The notes under the pieces are model-generated. The model was not told the DNA's origin and did no database searches. It saw nothing but the letters and a program-made list of their open reading frames with translations. A DNA stretch of 64,000 nucleotides, from assembly GCA_945910005.1 (NCBI GenBank), contig CAMDTW010000136.1:62001-126000 (forward strand), read 5' to 3'. This document shows, piece after piece, positions 11,557 to 24,691 of this stretch. How positions within the stretch are numbered: the first letter of the stretch is position 1; every line of letters begins with the position of its first letter. The translations under genes were made by a program, and so were the position numbers. The stretch is from Isoperla grammatica (Eukaryota > Arthropoda > Insecta > Plecoptera > Perlodidae).

Positions 11557-14500
11557 CGGCTGGGATTCCTAAGGGTTTCAACCAAATTGCACAAATCGTT
11601 GTTTTAGAGCGTTTCAGGCTCCAATAAGCACAATTTGTCCATTTCGTCACATTTCGATAACTTCTATAGAAGTTACACCCTCCGTCGAAAAATAAGAATT
11701 ATAGGTTGCATTCTTCAACAGAATAATAAAAATGCATAAATTGAGTTTTTTCGTCGTTTTTGGTTAAAATATGCATAAAAAATAGAAATTGGCTGATTTC
11801 AGTCTATCTACCACAAACTTCCAGTTTTCAGAGGAATCTTGCATACGGCCGGGATTCCTAAGGGTTTCAACCAAAGTTGACAAATCGTTGTTTTAGACCG
11901 TTTCAGGCTTTAATATGCACAATTTGTCCATTTCGTCACATTTCGATAATTTCTATAGAAGTTACACCCTCCGTCGAAAAACAAGAATTATAGGTTGCAT
12001 TCTTCAAGAGTATAATGAAAATGCATAAATTGAGTTTTTTTGTCGTTTTTAGTTAAATATGCATAAAAAATAGAAATTGGCTGATTTCAGTCTATCTACC
12101 ACAAACTTCCAGTTTTAAGAGGAATCTTGCATACGGCTGGGATTCCTAAGGGTTTCAACCAAAAATGACAAATCGTTGTTTTAGAGCGTTTCAGGCTCCA
12201 ATAAGCACAATTTGTCCATTTCGTCACATTTCGATAACTACTTTAGAAGTTACACCAACCGTTGAAAAATAATAATGTTAGTGTGCATTCTGAAAGAGTA
12301 TTATGAAAATGCATAAATTGAGTTTTTTGGTCGTTTTTGGTTAAAATATGCATAAAACATAGAAATTGGCTGATTTTAGTCTATCTACCACAAACTTCCA
12401 GTTTTAAGAGGAATCTTGCATACGGCCGGGATTCCTAAGGGTTTCAACCAAAGTTGACAAATCGTTGTTTTAGAGCGTTTCAGGCTCCAATAAGCACAAA
12501 TTGTCCATTTCGTCACATTTCGATAACTTCTATAGAAGTTACACCCTCCGTTGAAAAATAAGAATTATAGGCTGCATTCTTCAAGAGTATAATGAAAATG
12601 CATAAATTGAGTTTTTGCGTCGTTTTTGGTTAAAATATGCATAAAATATAGAAATTGGCTGATTTTAGTCTATCTACCACAAACTTCCAGTTTTAAGAGG
12701 AATCTTGCATACGGCTGGCATTCCTAAGGGTTTCAACCAAATTGCACAAATCGTTGTTTTAGAGCGTTTCAGGCTCCAATAAGCACAATTTGTCCATTTC
12801 GTCACATTTCGATAACTTCTATAGAAGTTACACCCTCCGTCGAAAAATAAGAATTATAGGTTGCATTCTTCAAGAGTATAATGAAAATGCATAAATTGAG
12901 TTTTTTCGTCGTTTTTGGTTAAAATATGCATAATTAATAGAAATTGGCTGATTTCAGTCTATCTACCACAATCTTCCAGTTTTAAGAGGAATCTTGCATA
13001 CGGCCGGGATTCCTAAGGGTTTCAACCAAAGTAGACAAATCGTTGTTTTAAAGCGTTTCAGGCTCCAATAAGCACAATTTGTCCATTTCGTCAAATGTCG
13101 ATAACTTCTATAGAAGTTACACCCTCCGTCGAAAAATAAGAATTATAGGTTGCATTCTTCAAGAGTATAATGAAAATGCATAAATTGAGTTTTTTCGTCG
13201 TTTTTGGTTAAAATATGCATAAAAAATAGAAATTGGCTGATTTCAGTCTATCTACCACAAACTTCCAGTTTTAAGAGAAATCTTGCATACGGCCGGGATT
13301 CCTAAGGGTTTCAACCAAAGTAGACAAATCGTTGTTTTAGAGCGTTTCAGGCTCTAATAAGCACAATTTGTCCATTTCGTCACATTTCGAAAACTTCTAT
13401 AGAAGTTACACCCTACGTTGAAAAATAAGAATTATAGGCTGCATTCTTCAAGAGTATAATGAAAATGCATAAATTGAGTTTTTTTGTCGTTTTTGGTAAA
13501 TATATGCATAAAATATAGAAATTGGCTGATTTTAGTCTATCTACCACAAACTTCCAGTTTTAAGAGGGATTTTGCATACGGTCGGGATTCCTAAGGGTTT
13601 CAACCAAAGTTGACAAATCGTTGTTTAAGAGCGTTTTAGGCTTCAATAAGCACAATTTGTCCATTTTGTCACATTTCGATAACTTCTATAGAAGTTACAC
13701 CCTCCGTTGAAAAACAAGAATTATAGGCTGCATTCTTCAAGAGTATAATGAAAATGCATAAATTGAGTTTTTTCGTCGTTTTTGGTTAAAATATGCATAA
13801 AATATAGAAATTGGCTGATTTTAGTCTATCTACCACAAACTTCCAGTTTTAAGAGGAATCTTGCATACGGCTGAGATTCCTAAGGGTTTCAACCAAATTG
13901 CACAAATCGTTGTTTTAGAGCGTTTCAGGCTCCAATAAGCACAATTTGTTCATTTCGTCACATTTCGATAACTTCTATAGAAGTTACACCCTCCGTCGAA
14001 AAATAAGAATTATAGGTTGCATTCTTCAAGAGTATAATGAAAATGCATAAATTGAGTTTTTTCGTCACTTTTGGTTAAAATATGCATAAAATTTAGAAAT
14101 TGGCTGATTTCAGTCTATCTACCACAAACTTCAAGTTTTAAAAGGAATCTTGCATACGGCCGGGATTCCTAAGGGTTTCAACCAAAGTTGACAAATCGTT
14201 GTTTTTGAGCGTTTCAGCCTCCAATAAGCAAAATTTGTCCATTTCGTCACATTTCGATAACTTCTATAGAAGTTACACCCTCCGTCGAAAAATAAGAATT
14301 ATAGGTTGCATTCTTCAAGAGTATAATGAAAATGCATAAATTGAGTTGTTTCGTCGTTTTTGGTTAAAATATGCAAAAAATATAGAAATTGGCTGATTTC
14401 AGTCTATCTACCACAAACTTCCAGTTTTAAGAGGAATCTTGCATACGGCCGGGATTCCTAAAGGGTTTCAACCAAAGTTGACAAATCGTTGTTTTAGAGC

Positions 14501-14735
14501 GTTTCAGGCTCCAATAAGCACAATTTGTCCATTTCGTCACATTTCGATAACTTCTATAGAAGTTACACCCTCCGTCGAAAAATAAGAATTATAGGTTGCA
14601 TTCTTCAAGAGTATAATGAAAATGCATAAATTGAGTTTTTTCGTCGTTTTTGGTTAAAATATGCATAAAAAATAGAAATTGGCTGATTTCAGTCTATCTA
14701 CCACAAACTTCCAGTTTTAAGAGGAATCTTGCATA
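11557..14735 (+). repeat. 11-monomer higher-order repeat, copy 2 (3179 bp)
   Basis: It lies directly against copy 1 and repeats its unit order at an offset of 3179 bp. TTTTAGACCG lies in the unit at 11846, type D at 12134, GTTTTTGCGTCG near 12610, GTCAAATGTCG near 13091, TTTGTTCATTTCG near 13945 and CCTAAAGGGTTTC in the unit at 14446. Marks not in copy 1 include GGCTTTAATATGC near 11907, AACCAAAAATGAC near 12159, GCATAATTAATAG near 12930 and ACGGTCGGGATTCC near 13578. These reappear in the block at 22254, which makes copy 2 its closest relative. Confidence 0.9.
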
Positions 14736-16759
14736 CGGCTGGGATTCCTAAGGGTTTCAACCAAATTGCACAAATCGTTGTTTTAGAGCGTTTCAGGCTT
14801 CAATAAGCTCAATTTGTCCATTTCGTCACATTTCGATTACTTCTATAGAAGTTACACCCTCCGTTGAAAAATAAGAATTAGAGGCTGCATTCTTCAAGAG
14901 TATAATGAAAATGCATAAATTGAGTTTTTTCGTCGTTTTTGGTTAAAATATGCATAAAAAATAGAAATTGGCTGATTTCAGTCTATCTACCACAAACTTC
15001 CAGTTTTAAGAGGAATCTTGCATACGGCTGGGATTCCTAAGGGTTTCAACCAAAGTTAAAAAATCGTTGTTTTAGAGCGTTTTAGGCTCTAATAAGCACA
15101 ATTTGTCCATTTCTTCACCTTTCGATAACTACTTTAGAAGTTACACCAACCGTTGAAAAATAATAATGTTAGTGTGCATTCTGAAAGAGTATTATGAAAA
15201 TGCATAAATTGAGTTTTTTCGTCGTTTTTGGTTAAAATATGCATAAAAAATAGAAATTGGCTGATTTCAGTCTATCTACCACAAACTTCCAGTTTTAAGA
15301 GGAATCTTGCATACGGCCGGGATTCCTAAGGGTTTCAACCAAAGTTGACAAATCGTTGTTTTACAGCGTTTCAGGCTCCAATAAGCACAATTTGTCCATT
15401 TCGTCACATTTCGATAACTTCTATAGAAGTTACACCCTCCGTCGAAAAATAAGAATTATAGGTTGCATTCTTCAAGAGTATAATGAAAATGCATTAATTG
15501 AGTTTTTTCGTCGTTTTTAGTTAAAATATGCATAAAAAATAGAAATTGGCTGTTTTCAGTCTATCTACCACAAACTTCCAGTTTTAAGAGGAATCTTGCA
15601 TACGGCCGGGATTCCTAAGGGTTTCAACCAAAGTTGACAAATCGTTGTTTTAGAGCGTTTCAGGCTCCAATAAGCACAATTTGTCCATTTCGTCAAATTT
15701 CGATAACTTCTATAGAAGTTACACCCTCCGTTGAAAAATAAGAATTATAGGCTGCATTCTTCAAGAGTATAATGAAAATGCATAAATTGAGTTTTTTCGT
15801 CGTTTTTGGTTTAAATATGCATAAAATATAGAAATTGGCTGATTTTAGTCTATCTACCACAAACTTCCAGTTTTAAGAGGAATCTTGCATACGGCTGGGA
15901 TTCCTTAGGGGGTTCAACCAAATTGCACAAATCGTTGTTTTAGAGCGTTTCAGGCTCCAATAAGCACAATTTGTCCATTTCGTCACATTTCGATAACTTC
16001 TATAGAAGTTACACCCTCCGTCGAAAAATAATAATTATAGGTTGCATTCTTCAAGAGTATAATAAAAATGCATAAATTGAGTTTTTTCGTCGTTTTTGGT
16101 TAAAATATGCATAAAAAATAGAAATTGGCTGATTTCAGTCTATCTACCACAAACTTCCAGTTTTAAGAGGAATCTTGCATACGGCCGGTATTCCTAAGGG
16201 TTTCAACCAAAAGTGACAAAAAGTTGTTTTAGAGCGTTTCAGGCTCCAATAAGCACAATTTGTCCATTTCGTCACATTTCGATAACTTCTATAGAAGTTA
16301 CACCCTCCGTTGAAAAATAAGAATTATAGGCTGCATTCTTCAAGAGTATAATGAAAATGCATAAATTGAGTTTTTTTGTCGTTTTTGGTTAAAATTTGCA
16401 TAAAATATAGAAATTGGCTGATTTTAGTCTACCTACCACAAACTTCCAGTTTTAAGAGGAATCTTGCATACGGCTGGGATTCCTAAGGGTTTCAACCAAA
16501 TTGCACAAATCGTTGTTTTAGAGCGTTTCAGGCTCCAATAAACACAATTTGTCCATTTCGTCACATTTCGATTACTTCTATAGAAGTTACACCCTCCGTT
16601 GAAAAATAAGAATTATAGGCTGCATTCTTCAAGAGTATAATAAAAATGCATAAATTGAGTTTTTTCGTCGTTTTTGGTTAGAATATGCATAAAATATAGA
16701 AATTGGCTGATTTTAGTCTATCTACCACAAACTTTCAGTTTTAAGAGGAATCTTGCATA
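14736..16759 (+). repeat. Seven-monomer mixed block
   Basis: Seven units separate 11-mer copies 2 and 3. The first four (14736-15891) return at 19362-20517: a unit with TTTCGATTACTTC, a type D unit with TTTCTTCACCTTTCG, a TTTTACAGCG unit, and a unit with GTCAAATTTCG. The unit at 15892 carries the first CCTTAGGGGGTTC of the window, a variant common only after 29601. The unit at 16471 (AATAAACAC, GGTTAGAATATGC) has its twin at 21965. Confidence 0.8.
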
Positions 16760-19361
16760 CGGCTGGGATTCCTAAGGGTTTCAACCAAATTGCACAAATC
16801 GTTGTTTTAGAGCGTTTCAGGCTCCAATAAGCACAATTTGTCCATTTCGTCACATTTCGATATCTTCTATAGAAGTTACACCCTCCGTCGAAAAATAAGA
16901 ATTATAGGTTGCATTCTTCAACAGAATAATGAAAATGCATAAATTGAGTTTTTTCGTCGTTTTTGGTTAAAATATGCATAAAAAATAGAAATTGGCTGAT
17001 TTCAGTCTATCTACCACAAACTTCTAGTTTTAAGAGGAATCTTGCATACGGCCGGGATTCCTAAGGGTTTCAACCACAGTTGACAAATCGTTGTTTTAGA
17101 CCGTTTCAGGCTCTAATATGCTCAATTTGTCCATTTCGTCACATTTCGATAACTTCTATAGAAGTTACACCCTCCGTCGAAAAATAAGAATTATAGGCTG
17201 CATTCTTCAAGAGTATAATGAAAATGCATAAATTGAGTTTTTGCGTCGTTTTTGGTTAAAATATGCATAAAATATAGAAATTGGCTGATTTTAGTCTATC
17301 TACCACAAACTTCCAGTTTTAAGAGGAATCTTGCATACGGCTGGGATTCCTAAGGGTTTCAACCAAATTGCACAAATCGTTGTTTTAGAGCGTTTCAGGC
17401 TCTAATAAGCACAATTTGTCCATTTCGTCACATTTCGATAACTTCTATAGAAGTTACACCCTCCGTCGAAAAATAAGAATTATAGGTTGCATTCTTCAAG
17501 AGTATAATGAAAATGCATAAATTGAGTTTTTTCGTCGTTTTTGTTTAAAATATGCATAAAAAATAGAAATTGGCTGATTTCAGTCTATCTACCACAAACT
17601 TCCAGTTTTAAGAGGAATCTTGCATACGGCCGGGATTCCTAAGGGTTTCAACCAAAGTAGACAAATCGTTGTTTAAGAGCGTTTCAGGCTCCAATAAGCA
17701 CAATTTGTCCATTTCGTCAAATTTCGATAACTTCTATAGAAGTTACACCCTCCGTCGAAAAATAAGAATTATAGGTTGCATTCTTCAAGAGTATAATGAA
17801 AATGCATAAATTGAGTTTTTTCGTCGTTTTTGGTTAAAATATGCATAAAAAATAGAAATTGGCTGATTTCAGTCTATCTACCACAAACTTCCAGTTTTAA
17901 GAGAAATCTTGCATACGGCCGGGATTCCTAAGGGTTTCAACCAAAGTAGACAAATCGTTGTTTTAGAGCGTTTCAGGCTCTAATAAGCACAATTTGTCCA
18001 TTTCGTCACATTTCGAAAACTTCTATAGTAGTTACACCCTCCGTTGAAAAATAAGAATTATAGGCTGCATTCTTCAAGAGTATAATGAAAATGCATAAAT
18101 TGAGTTTTTTCGTCGTTTTTGGTTAAAATATGCATAAAATATAGAAATTGGCTGATTTAAGTCTATCTACCACAAACTTCCAGTTTTAAGAGGGATCTTG
18201 CATACGGCCGGGATTCCTAAGGGTTTCAACCAAAGTTGACAAATCGTTGTTTAAGAGCGTTTTAGGCTCCAATAAGCACAATTTGTCCATTTTGTCACAT
18301 TTCGATAACTTCTATAGAAGTTACACCCTCCGTTGAAAAACAAGAATTATAGGCTGCATTCTTCAAGAGTATAATGAAAATGCATAAATTGAGTTTTATC
18401 GTAGTTTTTGGTTAAAATATGCATAAAATATAGAAATTGGCTGATTTTAGTCTATCTACCACAAACTTCCAGTTTAAAGAGGAATCTTGCATACGGCTGG
18501 GATTCCTAAGGGTTTCAACCAAATTGCACAAATCGTTGTTTTAGAGCGTTTTAGGCTCCAATAAGCACAATTTGTTCATTTCGTCACATTTCGATAACTT
18601 CTATAGAAGTTACATCCTCCGTCGAAAAATAAGAATTATAGGTTGCATTCTTCAAGAGTATAATGAAAATGCATAAATTGAGTTTTTTCGTCACTTTTGG
18701 TTAAAATATGCATAAAAAATAGAAATTGGCTGATTTCAGTCTATCTACCACAAACTTCCAGTTTTAAGAGGAATCTTGCATACGGCCGGGATTCCTAAGG
18801 GTTTCAACCAAAGTTGACAAATCGTTGTTTTTGAGCGTTTCAGCCTACAATAAGCAAAATTTGTCCATTTCGTCACATTTCGATAACTTCTATAGAAGAT
18901 ACACCCTCCGTCGAAAAATAAGAATTATAGGTTGCATTCTTCAAGAGTATAATGAAAATGCATAAATTGAGTTGTTTCGTCGATTTTGGTTAAAATATGC
19001 AAAAAATATAGAAATTGGCTGATTTCAGTCTATCTACCACAAACTTCCAGTTTTAAGAGGAATCTTGCATACGGCCGGGATTCCTAAAGGGTTTCAACCA
19101 AAGTTGACAAATCGTTGTTTTAGAGCGTTTCAGGCTCCAATAAGCACAATTTGTCCATTTCGTCACATTTCGATAACTTCTATAGAAGTTACACCCTCCG
19201 TCGAAAAATAAGAATTATAGGTTGCATTCTTCAAGAGTATAATGAAAATGCATAAATTGAGTTTTTTCATCGTTTTTGGTTAAAATATGCATAAAAAATA
19301 GAAATTGGCTGATTTCAGTCTATCTACCACAAACTTCCAGTTTTAAGAGGAATCTTGCATA
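16760..19361 (+). repeat. 11-monomer higher-order repeat, copy 3, two monomers short
   Basis: Nine units follow the order of copies 1 and 2, but the expected type D unit and one neighbour are missing. The monomer at 17049-17337 starts like the TTTTAGACCG unit and ends like the GTTTTTGCGTCG unit two places on, so the loss looks like one exchange within it. The rest is in register with copy 1: GTAGACAAATC at 17627 and 17916, TTTGTTCATTTCG in the 18493 unit, GAGTTGTTTCG near 18973 and CCTAAAGGGTTTC at 19072. Confidence 0.85.
17049..17337 (+). repeat. Chimeric monomer in 11-mer copy 3
   Basis: It begins as the TTTTAGACCG/CTAATATGC type (compare 8667) and ends as the AGGCTGCATTC/GTTTTTGCGTCG type (compare 9245 and 12423). 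The two units that would lie between these breakpoints, including type D, are missing from this copy. Confidence 0.83.
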
Positions 19362-22253
19362 CGGCTGGGATTCCTAAGGGTTTCAACCAAATTGCACAAA
19401 TCGTTGTTTAAGAGCGTTTCAGGCTCCAATAAGCACAATTTGTCCATTTCGTCACATTTCGATTACTTCTATAGAAGTTACACCCTCCGTTGAAAAATAA
19501 GAATTATAGGCTGCATTCTTCAAGAGTATAATGAAAATGCATAAATTGAGTTTTTTCGTCGTTTTTGGTTAAAATATGCATAAAAAATAGAAATTGGCTG
19601 ATTTCAGTCTATCTACCACAAACTTCCAGTTTTAAGAGGAATCTTGCATACGGCTGGGATTCCTAAGGGTTTCAACCAAAGTTGAAAAATCGTTGTTTTA
19701 GAGCGTTTCAGGCTCCAATAAGCACAATTTGTCCATTTCTTCACCTTTCGATAACTACTTTAGAAGTTACACCAACCGTTGAAAAATAATAATGTTAGTG
19801 TGCATTCTGAAAGAGTATTATGAAAATGCATAAATTGAGTTTTTTCGTCGTTTTTGGTTAAAATATGCATAAAAAATAGAAAATGGCTGATTTCAGTCTA
19901 TCTTTTACAAACTTCCAGTTTTAAGAGGAATCTTGCATACGGCCGGGATTCCTAAGGGTTTCAACCAAAGTTGACAAATCGTTGTTTTACAGCGTTTAAG
20001 GCTCCAATAAGCACAATTTGTCCATTTCGTCACATTTCGATAACTTCTATAGAAGTTACACCCTCCGTCGAAAAATAAGAATTATAGGTTGCATTCTTCA
20101 AGAGTATAATGAAAATGCATAAATTGAGTTTTTTCGTCGTTTTTAGTTAAAATATGCATAAAAAATAGAAATTGGCTGATTTCAGTCTATTTACCACAAA
20201 CTTCCAGTTTTAAGAGGAATCTTGCATACGGCCGGGATTCCTAAGGGTTTCAACCAAAGTTGACAAATCGTTGTTTTAGAGCGTTTCAGGCTCCAATAAG
20301 CACAGTTTGTCCATTTCGTCAAATTTCGATGACTTCTATAGAAGTTACACCCTCCGTTGAAAAATAAGAATTATAGGCTGCATTCTTCAAGAGTATAATG
20401 AAAATGCATAAATTGAGTTTTTTCGTCGTTTTTGGTTTAAATATGCATAAAAAATAGAAATTGGCTGATTTTAGTCTATCTACCACAAACTTCCAGTTTT
20501 AAGGAGAATCTTGCATACGGCCGGGATTCCTAAGGGTTTCAACGAAAGTTGACAAATCGTTGTTTTAAAGCGTTTCAGGCTCCAATAAGCACAATTTGTC
20601 CATTTCGTCACATTTCGATAACTTCTATACAAGTTACACCCTCCGTCGAAAAATAAGAATTATAGGTTGCATTCTTCAAGAGTATAATGAAAATGCATAA
20701 ATTGAGTTTTTTCGTCGTTTTTGGTTAAAATATGCATAAAAAATAGAAATTGGCTGATTTCAGTCTATCTACCACTAACTTCCAGTTTTAAGAGGAATCT
20801 TGCATACGGCCGGGATTCCTAAAGGTTTCAACCAAAGTTGACAAATCGTTGTTTTAGAGCGTTTCAGGCTCCAATAAGCAAAATTTGTCCTTTTCGTCAC
20901 ATTTCGATAACTTCTATAGAAGTTACACCCTCCGTCGAAAAATAAGAATTATAGGTTGCATTCTTCAAGAGTATAATGAAAATGCATAAATTGAGTTGTT
21001 TCGTCGTTTTTGGTTAAAATATGCAAAAAATATAGGAAATTGGCTGATTTCAGTCTATCTACCACAAACTTCCAGTTTTAAGAGGAATCTTGCATACGGC
21101 CGGGATTCCTAAAGGGTTTCAACCAAAGTTGACAAATCGTTGTTTTAGAGCGTTTCAGGCTCCAATAAGCACAATTTGTCCATTTCGTCACATTTCGATA
21201 ACTTCTATAGAAGTTACACCCTCCGTCGAAAAATAAGAATTATAGGTTGCATTCTTCAAGAGTATAATGAAAATGCATAAATTGAGTTTTTTCGTCGTTT
21301 TTGGTTAAAATATGCATAAAAAATAGAAATTGGCTGATTTCAGTCTATCTACCACAAACTTCCAGTTTTAAGAGGAATCTTGCATACGGCTGGGATTCCT
21401 AAGGGTTTCAACCAAATTGCACAAATCGTTGTTTTAGAGCGTTTCAGGCTCCAATAAGCACAATTTGTCCATTTCGTCACATTTCGATTACTTCTATAGA
21501 AGTTACACCCTCCGTTGAAAAATAAGAATTATAGGCTGCATTCTTCAAGAGTATAATGAAAATGCATAAATTGAGTTTTTTCGTCGTTTTTGGTTAAAAT
21601 ATGCATAAAAAATAGAAATTGGCTGATTTCAGTCTATCTACCACAAACTTCCAGTTTTAAGAGGAATCTTGCATACGGCTGGGATTCCTAAGGGTTTCAA
21701 CCAAAATTGAAAAATCGTTGTTTTAGAGCGTTTCAGGCTCCAATAAGCACAATTTGTCCTTTTCTTAACCTTTCGATAACTACTTTAGAAGTTACACCAA
21801 CCGTTGAAAAATAATAATGTTAGTGTGCATTCTGAAAGAGTATTATGAAAATGCATAAATTGAGTTTTTTCGTCGTTTTTGGTTAAAATTTGCATAAAAT
21901 ATAGAAATTGGCTGATTTAAGTCTACCTACCACAAACTTCCTGTTTTAAGAGGAATCTTGCATACGGCTGGGATTCCTAAGGGTTTCAACCAAATTGCAC
22001 AAATCGTTGTTTTAGAGCGTTTCAGGCTCCAATAAACACAATTTGTCCATTTCGTCACATTTCGATAACTTCTATAGAAGTTACATCCTCCGTTGAAAAA
22101 TAAGAATTATAGGCTGCATTCTTCAAGAGTATAATAAAAATGCATAAATTGAGTTTTTTCATCGTTTTTGGTTAGAATATGCATAAAATATAGAAATTGG
22201 CTGATTTTAGTCTATCTACCACAAACTTCCAGTTTTAAGAGGAATCTTGCATA
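19362..22253 (+). repeat. Ten-monomer mixed block
   Basis: This is a patchwork of earlier pieces. 19362-20517 copies 14736-15891. Roughly 20.7-21.4 kb copies the end of 11-mer copy 1, sharing ACCACTAACTTCC, TTTGTCCTTTTCG, GAGTTGTTTCG and CCTAAAGGGTTTC. 21387-21964 repeats the TTTCGATTACTTC plus type D pair. 21965-22253 matches 16471-16759. The unit at 20518 is the first in the window with CAACGAAAG and the TATACAAG form of the palindrome, both common after 32 kb. Confidence 0.78.
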
Positions 22254-24691
22254 CGGCTGGGATTCCTAAGGGTTTCAACCAAATTGCACAAATCGTTGTT
22301 TTAGAGCGTTTCAGGCTCCAATAAGCACAATTTTTCCATTTCGTCACATTTCGATAACTTCTATAGAAGTTACACCCTCCGTCGTAAAATAAGAATTATA
22401 GGTTGCATTCTTCAACAGAATAATAAAAATGCATAAATTGAGTTTTTTCGTCGTTTTTGGTTAAAATATGCATAAAAAATAAAAATTGGCTGATTTCAGT
22501 CTATCTACCACAAACTTCCAGTTTTCAGAGGAATCTTGCATACGGCCGGGATTCCTAAGGGTTTCAACCAAAGTTGACAAATCGTTGTTTTAGACCGTTT
22601 CAGGCTTTAATATGCACAATTTGTCCATTTCGTCACATTTCGATAACTTCTATAGAAGTTACACCCTCCGTCGAAAAACAAGAATTATAGGTTGCATTCT
22701 TCAAGAGTATAATGAAAATGCATAAATTGAGTTTTTTCGTCGTTTTTGGTTAAAATATGCATAAAAAATAGAAATTGGCTGATTTCAGTCTATCTACCAC
22801 AAACTTCCAGTTTTAAGAGGAATCTTGCATACGGCTGGGATTCCTAAGGGTTTCAACCAAAAATGACAAATCGTTGTTTTAGAGCGTTTCAGGCTCCAAT
22901 AAGCACAATTTGTCCATTTCGTCACATTTCGATAACTACTTTAGAAGTTACACCAACCGTTGAAAAATAATAATGTTAGTGTGCATTCTGAAAGAGTATT
23001 ATGAAAATGCATAAATTGAGTTTTTTGGTCGTTTTTGGTTAAAATATGCATAAAACATAGAAATTGGCTGATTTTAGTCTATCTACCACAAACTTCCAGT
23101 TTTAAGAGGAATCTTGCATACGGCCGGGATTCCTAAGGGTTTCAACCAAAGTTGACAAATCGTTGTTTTAGAGCGTTTCAGGCTCCAATAAGCACAAATT
23201 GTCCATTTCGTCACATTTCGATAACTTCTATAGAAGTTACACCCTCCGTTGAAAAATAAGAATTATAGGCTGCATTCTTCAAGAGTATAATGAAAATGCA
23301 TAAATTGAGTTTTTGCGTCGTTTTTGGTTAAAATATGCATAAAATATAGAAATTGGCTGATTTTAGTCTATCTACCACAAACTTCCAGTTTTAAGAGGAA
23401 TCTTGCATACGGCTGGGATTCCTAAGGGTTTCAACCAAATTGCACAAATCGTTGTTTTAGAGCGTTTCAGGCTCCAATAAGCACAATTTGTCCATTTCGT
23501 CACATTTCGATAACTTCTATAGAAGTTACACCCTCCGTCGAAAAATAAGAATTATAGGTTGCATTCTTCAAGAGTATAATGAAAATGCATAAATTGAGTT
23601 TTTTCGTCGTTTTTGGTTAAAATATGCATAATTAATAGAAATTGGCTGATTTCAGTCTATCTACCACAATCTTCCAGTTTTAAGAGGAATCTTGCATACG
23701 GCCGGGATTCCTAAGGGTTTCAACCAAAGTAGACAAATCGTTGTTTTAGAGCGTTTCAGGCTCCAATAAGCACAATTTGTCCATTTCGTCAAATTTCGAT
23801 AACTTCTATAGAAGTTACACCCTCCGTCGAAAAATAAGAATTATAGGTTGCATTCTTCAAGAGTATAATGAAAATGCATAAATTGAGTTTTTTCGTCGTT
23901 TTTGGTTAAAATATGCATAAAAAATAGAAATTGGCTGATTTCAGTCTATCTACCACAAACTTCCAGTTTTAAGAGAAATCTTGCATACGGCCGGGATTCC
24001 TAAGGGTTTCAACCAAAGTAGACAAATCGTTGTTTTAGAGCGTTTCAGGCTCTAATAAGCACAATTTGTCCATTTCGTCACATTTCGAAAACTTCTATAG
24101 AAGTTACACCCTCCGTTGAAAAATAAGAATTATAGGCTGCATTCTTCAAGAGTATAATGAAAATGCATAAATTGAGTTTATTTTGTCGTTTTTGGTTAAA
24201 ATATGCATAAAATATAGAAATTGGCTGATTTTAGTCTATCTACCACAAACTTCCAGTTTTAAGAGGGATCTTGCATACGGTCGGGATTCCTAAGGGTTTC
24301 AACCAAAGTTGACAAATCGTTGTTTTAGAGCGTTTTAGGCTCCAATAAGCACAATTTGTCCATTTTGTCACATTTCGATAACTTCTATAGAAGTTACACC
24401 CTCCGTTGAAAAACAAGAATTATAGGCTGCATTCTTCAAGAGTATAATGAAAATGCATAAATTGAGTTTTGTCGTCGTTTTTGGTTAAAATATGCATAAA
24501 ATATAGAAATTGGCTTTTTTTAGTCTATCTACCACAAACTTCCAGTTTTAAGAGGAATCTTGCATACGGCTGAGATTCCTAAGGGTTTCAACCAAATTGC
24601 ACAAATCGTTGTTTTAGAGCGTTTCAGGCTCCAATAAGCACAATTTGTTCATTTCGTCACATTTCGATAACTTCAAGAGGAATCTTGCATA
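22254..24691 (+). repeat. 11-monomer higher-order repeat, copy 4, ends in a truncated monomer
   Basis: It parallels 11557-13990 at an offset of about 10,697 bp (37 monomers), sharing GTTTTCAGAGGAATC, GGCTTTAATATGC, AACCAAAAATGAC, AGCACAAATTG, GCATAATTAATAG, ACGGTCGGGATTCC and GGCTGAGATTCC. A private change is GAGTTTATTTTGTCG near 24176. The copy stops abruptly in the unit that starts at 24567, and the units beyond belong to a different set. Confidence 0.88.
24567..24691 (+). repeat. Truncated monomer, 125 bp, at a block boundary
   Basis: The unit starts normally with CGGCTGAGATTCC and runs to CGATAACTTC, ending at 24674. It then jumps to AAGAGGAATCTTGCATAC, which belongs at the end of a monomer. 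About 164 bp are missing, including half of the palindrome and both ATGCAT sites. It is the shortest unit I found, and it sits exactly where the 11-monomer organisation ends and GGGTTTTCTAAGGG-type units begin. Confidence 0.93.
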
